A stretch of DNA of 22,503 nucleotides from CAYUNA01 sp047629355 (GCA_047629355.1 JBLHWU010000099.1:1-22503); one strand, 5' to 3'. Shown: positions 7,865-15,564, numbered from the stretch's first letter. Translations and numbers: made by a program. The notes: a model not told the origin generated them from the sequence alone.

Positions 7865-8707
7865 TCACCTTGTTTCATTGGTGTTTGAAAGGAAAGATGT
7901 GTTGTTATTGCTAAAATGCCTTGTTACCAGTGCTTGAAATTCGGTAGCGATTCCACTATTCGTTGCGACAATTTCTTTACCAAAAAGATAGTCATTCCCA
8001 CCGTTAAAATCACAAACTTGGCCGCCTGCCTCCTGAACGATTAATATTCCTGCCGCCACATCCCAAGCATTCAAGCTATATTCAAAAAATCCATCAAATC
8101 GTCCGCAAGCCACGTACACCAAATCAACTGCTGCCGAACCAAACCGTCGGATGCCGCGCGTTTCTTGCATTAAATACTCAAGCATGGTTAGGTAACTTTT
8201 GACTTTAGAATAGTCATAATATGGAAAGCCTGTTGCAATCAAACTTTCGGACAGGGTAGTGGTCGGTGTCACCTTGATTTTCGAACCGTTCAAATATGCG
8301 CCACCATTTTTATAAGCGTAAAAAGTTTCATTTTCATTGACTTCATGCACTACGCCAATGACCAATTCTTCTTTAAAACGTAGGGCAACACTGATAGAAA
8401 AACAAGGCAAATCATGCAAGAAATTAGTCGTGCCATCCAAGGGGTCAATTATCCATTGGTAGTCGCCAGTTTGGTTTTCGATAGTTTCTTCCTCGGTTAA
8501 AAACACGGACTCGGGCAACAATTTTTGTAAACCTTCGACCAATTGTTTTTCTGCATTTTTATCAACGTAACTGACAAGGCTGTTTTTACTTTTTACTTCA
8601 ATTTGTCCAGTCTTCACTTTTCCTTTTTCAGCAAGTATAAATTCAGCGACTTGACGAACGATTTCGCAGGTTTCAGCGGTTAATTTTTCTAATTTTGTGG
8701 TGGTCAT
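7865..8707 (-). CDS. Inositol monophosphatase family protein
   Basis: A 280-residue Mg2+-dependent, Li+-sensitive-type phosphatase. The metal and substrate motifs are present: the acidic TEEE (about 71-74), DPLDGTTNF (88-96) and WDVAAG (215-220), followed by VQEAGGQV. The family hydrolyses inositol monophosphate and related phosphates (SuhB, CysQ, archaeal FBPase relatives); the exact substrate is uncertain. Length and motif spacing are normal. The start ATG at 8707 is 101 bases from the divergent smpB start, so the two genes share a short control region. An inverted repeat TGAATTTTATTC / GAATGAAATTCA (about 7836-7867) overlaps the stop codon and could help end transcription. Confidence 0.88.
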   Translation of the reverse strand: MTTTKLEKLTAETCEIVRQVAEFILAEKGKVKTGQIEVKSKNSLVSYVDKNAEKQLVEGLQKLLPESVFLTEEETIENQTGDYQWIIDPLDGTTNFLHDLPCFSISVALRFKEELVIGVVHEVNENETFYAYKNGGAYLNGSKIKVTPTTTLSESLIATGFPYYDYSKVKSYLTMLEYLMQETRGIRRFGSAAVDLVYVACGRFDGFFEYSLNAWDVAAGILIVQEAGGQVCDFNGGNDYLFGKEIVATNSGIATEFQALVTRHFSNNNTSFLSNTNETR

Positions 8708-8808
8708 TTTTGCTATTTTTAAAACATTTTCAAATTACAATTGCAAAAGAGTGAACTTTTGTAAAGAAAAACTACTTTTACTCTTGGAAGTTTTAATAAT
8801 TTAATGAT

Positions 8809-9276
8809 ATGGCAGCAGAAGTAAAATACATCATCGACATTAATAACCGAAAAGCGGCGTTTCAATTTCATTTTCTTGCTGAACTTGAGGCAGGTATGGT
8901 CTTGCTTGGTTCGGAAATGAAATCTATTCGACAAGGGCAGGTCAACTTGCGAGACGCTTTTTGCTATTTTGAAAACGATGAATTATTTGTCAAATCTCTT
9001 TACATTAAGGAGTACGAACAGGCGAATCAATTCAACCATGAAGCTCGTCGTCCGCGCAAATTACTGTTGAGAAGAACTGAATTAAAGAAGCTCCACAAAA
9101 AAATCAAAGAAAAAGGGTTTACGATTGTTCCATTCCGTTTGTATATCAACGCAAAGGGTCGAGCAAAATTGATGATTGCTTTGGCGCAGGGTAAAAAATC
9201 TTACGATAAGCGAGATTCGATTAAGGCGAAGGACAATAAACGGGATATGGATAGAATGAAGAAGATTCAGTTGTAG
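8809..9276 (+). CDS. smpB: SsrA-binding protein SmpB
   Basis: A 155-residue RNA-binding partner of tmRNA in trans-translation. It has the usual oligonucleotide-binding fold signature: the N-terminal INNRKAAFQFHFLAELEAGMVLLGSEMKSIRQGQVNLRDAF, then LYIKEYEQAN, LLLRRTELKKL, and the basic C-terminal tail KSYDKRDSIKAKDNKRDMDRMKK. That tail inserts into the ribosomal A site in this family. Full length; ATG at 8809. A weak -7-like element TACTTTTA lies at 8773-8780. It faces recA convergently. Confidence 0.96.
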   Translation: MAAEVKYIIDINNRKAAFQFHFLAELEAGMVLLGSEMKSIRQGQVNLRDAFCYFENDELFVKSLYIKEYEQANQFNHEARRPRKLLLRRTELKKLHKKIKEKGFTIVPFRLYINAKGRAKLMIALAQGKKSYDKRDSIKAKDNKRDMDRMKKIQL

Positions 9277-9300
9277 AAACCTATTGATAAAATAAATAGT

Positions 9301-9385
9301 GCGTACTGTCTGCGGCAGCGCAGGGTGGATTATTTAGCATCAAAAACGACTTTCATAAAATTGTTTTTGATGCTAAAACTTCCTT
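9301..9385. repeat. Stem-loop with CTGCGGC flank (family B)
   Basis: The perfect 14-bp stem TTAGCATCAAAAAC (9334-9347) / GTTTTTGATGCTAA (9363-9376) is preceded by GTCTGCGGCAGCGCAGGG and followed by AACTTCCTTT. The same order of parts (TGCGGC, a G-rich run, ATTATT, stem, ACTTCC-like) appears at 15735-15815. It lies between the convergent ends of smpB and recA and may terminate smpB, although no T-run follows. Confidence 0.6.
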
Positions 9386-9406
9386 TAAAATTACCAGAAA
9401 ATAGAA

Positions 9407-9436
9407 AAGTGCGACCATCTTTCGACAATCGCACTT
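9407..9436 (-). terminator. Probable recA terminator
   Basis: The perfect 8-bp stem AAGTGCGA (9407-9414) / TCGCACTT (9429-9436) is followed, on the minus strand, by TTCTATTTTC. It lies 34 bases beyond the recA stop codon. Confidence 0.55.
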
Positions 9437-9469
9437 CACTTTCTCAAAGTTAAATCAAGCTAAAACGGA

Positions 9470-10561
9470 TTAGCTTTTCCCTTTCTTCTCTTCTTTCGTT
9501 TCATTCGTTTCAGCAACAGCTTCGGATTTTGCTTTTCGTTCAGCAGCAGCAGCTTCTGCAGCACCCGTAATTTTTGCTTTGATTTTCTCTTCGATTTCAA
9601 AAGCAACTTCTGGATTGTCTTTCAAAAAGTTTTTGGCAGATTCTCGACCTTGTGCAATCTTCGCACCGTCGTAACTATACCAAGCTCCACTTTTTCCGAT
9701 AATGTCTTGGTCAACTCCGATGTCCACTATTTCACCAGTTTTGGAAACTCCTTCTCCATAAGTGATATCAAACTCCGCAACTCGGAATGGCGGCGCAAGC
9801 TTATTTTTCACTACTTTCACTTTCACGTGATTTCCTACTACATTTCCTTCTTTGTCTTTAATGGCAGAACCTGACCGACGAATATCCAAACGAACGGAAG
9901 CGTAAAATTTCAATGCATTACCACCTGTTGTCGTTTCTGGGTTTCCGAACATTACCCCAATTTTCTCCCGCAACTGATTAATGAAAATACAGCAACAGCC
10001 CGTGCGACCAATTGTTCCTGTCAATTTCCGCATCGCTTGCGACATCAAACGAGCTTGCAGACCCATTTTGGAATCTCCCATCTCTCCTTCAATCTCACTA
10101 CGCGGCACGAGAGCAGCCACCGAATCAATCACAATAATGTCAATTGCGCCTGAACGAATTAGGTTTTCTACAATTTCTAATGCTTGCTCTCCGTAGTCTG
10201 GCTGCGAAATCAGCAAATTCTCCGTATCTACACCCAATGCTTCTGCGTAATTTCTATCAAATGCATGTTCCGCATCCACAAATGCAGCAATACCACCATT
10301 TTTTTGACATTCGGCAATAGCATGAATCGCCAAAGTCGTTTTACCTGAAGATTCAGGACCATATATTTCAACAATTCGACCTTTTGGCAATCCGTTGATT
10401 CCTAAAGCCAAATCAAGGCTCAAGGAGCCAGTTGGAATGACATCAGCCACGATATGCGGTGCGTCTCCCATACGCATGACGGTTCCTTTTCCGTAGGTTT
10501 TATCCAAACGGTCCATCGTCAATTTCAACGTTTTCAGTTTTTCATTTTTATCCATTGCCAT
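9470..10561 (-). CDS. recA: Recombinase RecA
   Basis: A 363-residue ATP-dependent strand-exchange protein. Walker A GPESSGKT is at residues 68-75, and the Walker B segment IDIIVIDSVAALVPRSE and the DNA-binding L2 region GNPETTTGGNALKFYASVRLD are intact. The C-terminal tail (from about 330) is Ala/Lys/Glu-rich, ending KEEKKGKS, and is less acidic than in Proteobacteria. The start is ATG 10561 (MAMDKNEK), with a second ATG two codons later. Two TTG-N20-TAnnTTTG promoters lie upstream on the same strand (10665-10695 and 10802-10832). I saw no LexA-type SOS box, but I did not search exhaustively. Confidence 0.98.
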   Translation of the reverse strand: MAMDKNEKLKTLKLTMDRLDKTYGKGTVMRMGDAPHIVADVIPTGSLSLDLALGINGLPKGRIVEIYGPESSGKTTLAIHAIAECQKNGGIAAFVDAEHAFDRNYAEALGVDTENLLISQPDYGEQALEIVENLIRSGAIDIIVIDSVAALVPRSEIEGEMGDSKMGLQARLMSQAMRKLTGTIGRTGCCCIFINQLREKIGVMFGNPETTTGGNALKFYASVRLDIRRSGSAIKDKEGNVVGNHVKVKVVKNKLAPPFRVAEFDITYGEGVSKTGEIVDIGVDQDIIGKSGAWYSYDGAKIAQGRESAKNFLKDNPEVAFEIEEKIKAKITGAAEAAAAERKAKSEAVAETNETKEEKKGKS

Positions 10562-10664
10562 GTATGCTGGAATTTAAATAAGGCTGAAAAATAACTTCCT
10601 AAATATTGAAAGAACTATTTTTTAGCACATATTAGATATTAAAATTTTTGTTTTATTTATAATG

Positions 10665-10695
10665 CAAAGATAAATTAAATGTTTAACAAAAACAA
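10665..10695 (-). promoter_or_regulatory. Proximal recA promoter
   Basis: On the minus strand, TTG (10695-10693), then 20 bases, then TATCTTTG (10672-10665). This is an exact match to the Bacteroidota -7 consensus TAnnTTTG. The leader to the recA ATG is about 100 bases. Confidence 0.7.
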
Positions 10696-10801
10696 CTTTG
10701 TCAGGAAAAAAGCGACGTTTTTTTAGAAAAAAGTTTGAAGTAAGTACCTTTTCTGAGTTTTAGCTTAGTTTTTGTTTTAAAAAATAGTTCCATTTTGTAT
10801 C

Positions 10802-10832
10802 CAAAAGTAATTTCTAATCTTGGGATGGCCAA
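10802..10832 (-). promoter_or_regulatory. Distal promoter upstream of recA
   Basis: On the minus strand, TTG (10832-10830), then 20 bases, then TACTTTTG (10809-10802). Spacing is identical to the proximal promoter. It lies just after the inverted repeat at 10840-10903. A transcript from here would carry about 240 leader bases before recA and would read across the proximal promoter. Confidence 0.6.
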
Positions 10833-10839
10833 ATAAAAA

Positions 10840-10903
10840 AAGGAGTTAGGGGCGAGGCGTCAGGCTTGTATGCAACTGACTCTTGACACCTCGCCCCTGA
10901 CTC
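10840..10903. repeat. GC-rich inverted repeat between the small gene and recA
   Basis: GGAGTTAGGGGCGAGGCGTCA (21 bases from 10840) pairs with TGACACCTCGCCCCTGACTCC, which ends at 10903, with about 20 bases between the arms and two mismatches or wobbles. It is much more GC-rich than its surroundings, and the GTCAG/CTGAC motifs recur inside it. Confidence 0.7.
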
Positions 10904-10910
10904 CTCAAAA

Positions 10911-10954
10911 TGCAAAAGCCCTTGACATCATGACGACATCAAGGGCTTTTTGCG
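10911..10954 (-). terminator. Strong bidirectional terminator hairpin
   Basis: GCAAAAGCCCTTGA pairs with TCAAGGGCTTTTTGC around a 13-base loop, with a run of A on one side and T on the other, so it works in both directions on paper. It lies 19 bases beyond the stop codon of the minus-strand small gene and should end that transcript before the recA promoters. Confidence 0.75.
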
Positions 10955-10972
10955 TTTTGGAAAAATCTAAGT

Positions 10973-11209
10973 TTAGAAAAATCCAACAGGCTTCGCTTCG
11001 TTACTGTAGCCAAGTATGTTCTGAATCGCGGACGAAGAGGGGGAGAATTTTGCTCTTGGCAACATTTGGTAGCCTTTAAGCAATTCTTCGTACTGATTGG
11101 CAAGCACTGGGTTTTCACAGAGTGCTTCGCTAATTGCGATAGTTTCAGAAGCGTTGGTTTCTTTGTAAAGGAAGCGAATAAGGTCATTTTGTGTACAGAG
11201 ATGCTTCAT
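10973..11209 (-). CDS. Small hypothetical protein, 78 residues
   Basis: The frame begins MKHLCTQNDLIRFLYKETNA and ends AKPVGFF. It is mostly helical in appearance (acidic/aliphatic pattern SETIAISEALCENPVLANQYEELLKGYQMLP) with a Ser/Pro-rich tail and no membrane segment or signal peptide. The opening resembles short Bacteroidota proteins that look like the N-terminal helix pair of anti-sigma factors, but the zinc-binding His/Cys set is missing, so this is only a hint. It is supported as a gene by the clean ATG, composition like its neighbours, and a strong terminator 19 bases downstream. It lies upstream of recA on the same strand but is separated by the terminator. Confidence 0.65.
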   Translation of the reverse strand: MKHLCTQNDLIRFLYKETNASETIAISEALCENPVLANQYEELLKGYQMLPRAKFSPSSSAIQNILGYSNEAKPVGFF

Positions 11210-11250
11210 GTATTTGTATTTAATATTTAAATAGATTACGTTTGTTAATT

Positions 11251-11278
11251 AACGATGGAAAGTTATTTTTTCATCGTT
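11251..11278. other. Small AT-rich hairpin upstream of the small gene
   Basis: AACGATG (11251-11257) pairs with CATCGTT (11272-11278). It lies about 40 bases upstream of the minus-strand ATG at 11209. On the plus strand it precedes the decayed MORN gene. The rest of 11210-11430 is AT-rich with nothing else recognised. Confidence 0.35.
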
Positions 11279-11430
11279 ATTTTATGTACATAAAACTATT
11301 TTGCTTCTTTTTTTATTGTTGAAAATGATTTTTTTTTCGAGTTTTTTTTGGTGAGAGTGAAAATTTTGTTAAAGGAAGAGATTGGACGGGTATTGGAGAT
11401 GAAAATGGTGTTTATATAAATGAAGATAAA

Positions 11431-12300
11431 ATGGAAAAAATGTTTTTTAGAAAAATTATGGCAATTTCAATTATCTGTCTTGTTTTGTGGCAATGCTAAA
11501 ATGAGTGCAAATTAATTAAAATAAGGCCAATAGAAAATGGCGGAAGAACCGAAGTTTTCAAGTGTTGGGAAGAAGGAGACGAAATTAACAAAGAGATTCG
11601 GTATTGGGGAGGAGATACTTTACAAAGCATAATAACATGGACTGAAGGAGATAGTATAAAGGATGCAAATTCTTTTTATAAGAATGGACAAATTGAAGCA
11701 AAATGGATAATTATCAATGATGTTTCAGAAGGAGATATTAAGTGTTGGCATTCTAATGGAAACTTGAAAAGAGAAGTGAATATAAGAAAAGGAGAGTTTC
11801 ACAAAACTTTAGTAAAATATTCTGAAGAAGGTGATACATCAGTTGTTTGTGAATTTAAAAATGGAAAAAAGCATGGAATAGAAGAATTATTTTACAAAAA
11901 TGGAGCTTATGCAAAATTGAGTTACAAAGCCGATTGGTTGCATGGAAAATTCATTGATAAATTTTGGGATGAAGAAAAAGGTTAGTTTTATATGCTTTCT
12001 GGAGAATATTCTAATAGTAAAAAGGATGGAAACTGGTTATGGAAAGATTTAAGTGGAAAAATTATTAAAGACCAATATTTTAAAGAAGGAATGCAACAAG
12101 GTGAGGAAAAAATTTATTACAAAAATGGAAAGTTAAAAATACAAGTAAATTATTTGAATGATGAAGTTACAGGCGACTATAGATATTGGAGTGAGGACGG
12201 AGAATTGAAAGGGCATAAAATTTATAGAGAAAGCGAATTGATTAAAATTATAAAAAGCCATTTAAAAAAAAAACTAAAAAAAAACAAAAATTATGAATAA
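11431..12300 (+). pseudogene. Decayed (or stop-interrupted) MORN-repeat lipoprotein, YwqK-like
   Basis: One reading frame runs from ATG 11431 (or 11440) to TAA 12298 and is broken by TAA at 11497-11499 and TAG at 11983-11985, with no frameshift. Before the first stop it encodes a signal-peptide-like segment, MFFRKIMAISIICLVLWQC, ending in a lipobox-like Cys. After it come repeated MORN-type units such as FYKNGQIEAKW, CWHSNGNLKREV, FKNGKKHGIEELFYKNGAY, and, beyond the second stop, SKKDGNWLWKD and IYYKNGKLKIQVNYLNDE. These resemble the MORN_2/YwqK-family proteins common in Bacteroidota. Each downstream piece (11764-11985 and 11992-12300) can be read as a separate short ORF, but one original gene explains them better. 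The region is AT-richer than its neighbours, suggesting transfer. The last eight bases overlap the next gene. Confidence 0.75.
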
Positions 12301-13936
12301 ATCTAAGATTTCCACACCTATTGTATACATCACCTTATTCCTCCTTCCGTTTTTCACCAACGCGCAGGAGCAAACTACTCTCACCGCTAAAATCAAATGG
12401 GGCAACGAATACGTCGAGCCGCCCAACACCCGCGTTTCCAAAATCGTGGAGGTTAACGGGCAAGGCGTTTATGTGTTGCGGGAAAAATCTAAGACTGGTT
12501 TGCAAGCTCGACCAAAGGTATACCTCGAATATTTCAGTCGAGATATGAAGTTGAAAAAATCGGTGGAACAGGAACTGAAATATAAAAATAAGCAGCGAGA
12601 CTTTGAAGATTTAGTCATGTTCAATGAGCAATTGTATTTGCTGACTTCCTATTTTAATGAAGCGAAGAAGCGCAATTTTTTATTCAAGCAAAAAATTGGG
12701 TCGCGGTCATTGACGCCAAGCAAAAGGCTGGACATGATTGCGGATTCGGAGGCGCGGAATAGTGAAAATGAAGGGAAGTTTGATTTACACATCTCGCGGG
12801 ATAGCTCGCATTTGTTGGTGTATAATGAGCTGCCGTACAATCGTCGAGAGCCAGAGCGATTTGCGTTACGGGTGTTTGATAAGCAATTTGAGGAGGTTTG
12901 GAGTAAAAATATCGTGCTGCCGTATGCCGATAATCAAATGACGGTGGAAGAGTATCGCGTGGACAATCAGGGGAATGTTTATTTGCTGGGCGTCGTTTAT
13001 CAGGATGGGGCGAAAATGCGTCGGCGAGGTGCAGCAAATTACCAATATGTGATTTTGGCATACACGAATAACGGCGAGGATTTTACGGAATACAAATTGG
13101 ATATTGGTGATAAATTTATCACGGATTTGACTTTTAGAGTGGGGAATGATGGGAATTTGGTGTGTACAGGGTTTTATTCTGAAAAAGGAAATTACAGTGT
13201 GAAAGGGACTTACTTTTTTCGTTTAAATGCGAAGACACAGGAGTTGTTTAATAAAAATTTGAAAGCATTTGATTTTGATTTCTTGACCAGCTATATGCGT
13301 CCGAAAGAAGTGGAGAAAGCGCGAAAGGCGGAGCGAAATGGTGATGAAAAACGGCAAGCAGAGTTGTATAATTTTGCCTTGGATGATTTGATTTTGCGGA
13401 ATGACGGCGGGGCAGTTTTGGTTGCGGAACAATTTTATGTTTATGAGGATAGGGATTACGATAATTTTGGAGGAGGTTTCAATCGCTATCCGTATGGAAA
13501 CAACAACAATTATCGGACGAATTATTACTATAATTACAATGACATTATCGTTGTCAATATTCGTCCAAATGGCGAAATAGAGTGGACTGCTCGCATTCCT
13601 AAAAAGCAAGAAACGGCGAATGATGACGGCGATTATTCGTCTTATGCGATGTCGATTCAGCCAACGGGTTTGTATTTTTTATACAATGACAATGCGCGAA
13701 ATTTTGATAAAAAAGCCAAAAATAAAGACCGAATTTATAATTTTAGCGGAAATAATTCGGTGATGACGGTGGCGCAAATTCAAAAGAATGGACAGGTGAC
13801 GATTTTTCCAATTTTTGATGCGAGCAGTGGAAATGCGATTATTCGACCGAAGATTTGTGAGCAGATTGGGAAGAAGGAGATGGCGATTTATGGGGAACGG
13901 GGGAAGTATTTTCAGTTTGGGAGTTTGAAGTTTTGA
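12293..13936 (+). CDS. Secreted or periplasmic protein of unknown function, 547 residues
   Basis: The N-terminus MNKSKISTPIVYITLFLLPFFTNAQEQTT is a clear signal peptide, with likely cleavage at TNA/Q. The body is beta-rich with recurring units in the style of a propeller: VDNQGNVYLLGVVYQ, VGNDGNLVCTGFYSE, LRNDGGAVLVAEQFYVY, IRPNGEIEWTARIPKK. A Gly/Asn/Tyr-rich low-complexity stretch (about residues 391-421: GGGFNRYPYGNNNNY and NYYYNYN) lies before the last of these. I recognise the general type (Bacteroidota secreted proteins of unknown function) but no named family. The start overlaps the MORN pseudogene stop (ATGAATAA). Composition is like the chromosomal genes, unlike the AT-rich sequence just upstream, so the overlap may be accidental. 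No C-terminal sorting domain is evident. Confidence 0.8.
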   Translation: MNKSKISTPIVYITLFLLPFFTNAQEQTTLTAKIKWGNEYVEPPNTRVSKIVEVNGQGVYVLREKSKTGLQARPKVYLEYFSRDMKLKKSVEQELKYKNKQRDFEDLVMFNEQLYLLTSYFNEAKKRNFLFKQKIGSRSLTPSKRLDMIADSEARNSENEGKFDLHISRDSSHLLVYNELPYNRREPERFALRVFDKQFEEVWSKNIVLPYADNQMTVEEYRVDNQGNVYLLGVVYQDGAKMRRRGAANYQYVILAYTNNGEDFTEYKLDIGDKFITDLTFRVGNDGNLVCTGFYSEKGNYSVKGTYFFRLNAKTQELFNKNLKAFDFDFLTSYMRPKEVEKARKAERNGDEKRQAELYNFALDDLILRNDGGAVLVAEQFYVYEDRDYDNFGGGFNRYPYGNNNNYRTNYYYNYNDIIVVNIRPNGEIEWTARIPKKQETANDDGDYSSYAMSIQPTGLYFLYNDNARNFDKKAKNKDRIYNFSGNNSVMTVAQIQKNGQVTIFPIFDASSGNAIIRPKICEQIGKKEMAIYGERGKYFQFGSLKF

Positions 13937-14002
13937 TGGGGTGTTTTAACATAGAAGGGCATAAGAGTGTATTTTTATTTTTTTTAAGAAAAATTAATAA
14001 AT

Positions 14003-14332
14003 TTGAAAAGGTTATCTGATATAGAAAAGGAAATTAGAGATTGTGAAATAACAAGTTTAAAATTAAATTGGAGCAATCAAAAAAATATAGAAATCAAATT
14101 TTTGAAAAATAAATCAGAAATATGTTTAATAATTGAAGGTGCTCAAGAACTCGATTTGTTTGAGGACGAATTCGAATCATATTACATCAGCCATGTAAAA
14201 TGTTTGATTGATGATGAAAACTTAGTTTGGTTATCTCTTGACCCATACGACGAAAGAATTGATGAGATAGAAGAGAGGGATAACTTCAAGATTCAATTTA
14301 AAAATTATAAAATTAAAATCACAGAAAAATGA
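14003..14332 (+). CDS. Hypothetical protein, 109 residues, orphan
   Basis: It is read from TTG 14003 (MKRLSDIEKEIRDCEITSLKLNW); an in-frame TAA at 13985 closes the frame upstream and no ATG is available. The protein is small, acidic and soluble, with alternating strands (NIEIKFLKNKSEICLIIEG, then LIDDENLVWLSLDPYDERID, then FKIQFKNYKIKI). This could be a beta-rich immunity-like or adaptor fold, but I do not recognise it. The AT-rich codon use matches the MORN pseudogene and the IF-1-like pseudogene and differs from the flanking 547-residue gene, which suggests an accessory origin. A short pseudogene piece cannot be excluded. Confidence 0.5.
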   Translation: MKRLSDIEKEIRDCEITSLKLNWSNQKNIEIKFLKNKSEICLIIEGAQELDLFEDEFESYYISHVKCLIDDENLVWLSLDPYDERIDEIEERDNFKIQFKNYKIKITEK

Positions 14333-14366
14333 AAATAAAGACCCTCTCAATGAAACTTGACCGAAT

Positions 14367-14598
14367 ATGAGTAACCTAAATTGTAACAAAGGGAATTGTG
14401 CTTGAGATTATTGATTTAACTTCTTTTAAGGTTAAGTTGAAAGACGAAACAATCACAACTGCAACGATTTAAAATCATGTGAATTTGGATTTTGATATCT
14501 ACGTAGATGAAGAAGTCCCAATTGATATGTCGCCTTTTGACAAAACAAGAGGACGGATAAATACGCTAGATTGGAAAAGGACTAAACCTGGGAAGTAG
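14367..14598 (+). pseudogene. Decayed IF-1-like (InfA-related) gene
   Basis: From ATG 14367, removing one A from the CTAAATTG run (about 14376-14382) gives MSNLIVTKGIVLEIIDLTSFKVKLKDE, then TITTATI, an in-frame TAA (about 14470-14472), then NHVNLDFDIYVDEEVPIDMSPFDKTRGRINTLDW and a stop at 14596-14598. The order GIV.E......FKV.L.......A...............SP.D.TRGRI is that of translation initiation factor IF-1, a single S1-like OB fold. The sequence is far from canonical IF-1 (the stretch after the stop is acidic where IF-1 has GKMRKHYIRI), so this was probably a paralogue, not the essential infA. One frameshift plus one stop make it inactive as read. Confidence 0.65.
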
Positions 14599-14631
14599 AT
14601 GCAAGTTTTTATGTAAATTTTTCTAAGTCTT

Positions 14632-15444
14632 TCAAAATTCCATCGGGTCAGGATGCAAAAACGCATACCCCAAAATCGCCTTTACCTTCTTATTAGAAAC
14701 AATCTTAAAACTCACCTCCCCATCGTCCAAAAACGTCGGGGCGTCCAACCCTTGCTTTTTTGTCTGCGCTAAATAAAATTCCTTCCGCGTAGGATGTTCA
14801 TCTGCAGAAACATTAAACGTTTCGCCCCAAATTTCTTGTTTCAAAACCGCATCAATCACGCCAATGCAATCCTCTCGATGTATCATATTAATCGGTGCAG
14901 CGCCATTTTTTACGTCCTTTTTACCCGCTAAAAAACGTCCTGCTTTGCGATTGCCACCAACCAAGCCGCCCATTCTGACAATCGTCGTTTGAAAATTAGC
15001 TTGACTTTGTAAAAATTGCTCCACCCGCACCAATGCCTTGCCTGACCCGCGCGTTGGATGGAGTGCATCTGCTTCCGTTACGACTCGATTTACATCCGCA
15101 TAAACGCCGGTCGAACTTACAAAAATCACTTTTTGAATCGTTCCTTTTGTCAACATCTCCACTACTTTTTCGACTTGCTGAAAATGATGTTCTTCTACAT
15201 TCGGATGCCGACGACCTGGTGGAATGTTTAAAATTAAAACATCGGTTTGGAAGAAATCAAGCGTTACTACTTCGTCTATTTCATTAGGTAATTTTATTAA
15301 AAAAGGTCGAATGCCGACTGCTTTTAAGTCTGCAAATTTTTCAACTCGCGTGGTTGAACCAAAGACGGTATGCCCTTTTTTAACTAAAAAATTGCCGAGG
15401 GAAAGACCGAGCCAGCCGCAGCCGAGGATAGAGATGTTTGACAT
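14632..15444 (-). CDS. NAD(P)-binding SDR/epimerase-family protein, YeeZ-like
   Basis: A 270-residue Rossmann-fold protein. The nucleotide-binding glycine motif is ISILGCGWLGLSLG (GCGWLG at 8-13). The conserved VIFVSSTGVYAD supplies the SDR Ser/Tyr region, and GGLVGGNRKAGRFLAGK and NMIHREDCIGVIDAVL are typical of the atypical extended-SDR group that includes E. coli YeeZ. Substrate unknown; cytosolic. ATG at 15444. It lies convergent to the pseudogene region and well separated from the pyrophosphatase gene upstream, so it is probably a single transcription unit. A family A half repeat begins 45 bases upstream of its start codon. Confidence 0.8.
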   Translation of the reverse strand: MSNISILGCGWLGLSLGNFLVKKGHTVFGSTTRVEKFADLKAVGIRPFLIKLPNEIDEVVTLDFFQTDVLILNIPPGRRHPNVEEHHFQQVEKVVEMLTKGTIQKVIFVSSTGVYADVNRVVTEADALHPTRGSGKALVRVEQFLQSQANFQTTIVRMGGLVGGNRKAGRFLAGKKDVKNGAAPINMIHREDCIGVIDAVLKQEIWGETFNVSADEHPTRKEFYLAQTKKQGLDAPTFLDDGEVSFKIVSNKKVKAILGYAFLHPDPMEF

Positions 15445-15488
15445 AAAATTTTAATTTTTAATATTGCTTGCTATAACGTTGAGTGAGC

Positions 15489-15564
15489 TTAGGAACGCGA
15501 AATAAATAAGTGTAGATTCTTGGGAGTGAGGTTTTGTTCTTCCTTTTTGCTTTGAAACTGCGAT
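15489..15564 (-). repeat. Half copy of the family A palindromic repeat, inverted orientation
   Basis: TTAGGAACGCGAAATAAATA, then TAGATTCTTGG, GTGAGGTTTTGTTC and TTTTTGCTTTGAAA, matches the reverse complement of the right arms of copies 2 and 3 better than their left arms. So it is an inverted copy that stops at the apex (about 15564). A small unrelated stem follows (CGATATTTTGACTG 15561-15574 / CAGCTAAAATATCG 15594-15607). Confidence 0.75.

Noticed and set aside
10870..11079. Plus-strand 69-codon frame across the terminator and small gene
   Set aside because: It runs through the GC-rich repeat and terminator hairpin and lies antisense to the better-supported minus-strand gene.
11764..12300. 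Two separate small MORN-repeat genes
   Set aside because: Both pieces are in the same frame as the upstream signal-peptide-like segment, separated only by stop codons. A single interrupted gene is simpler, although translation of the pieces is not excluded.
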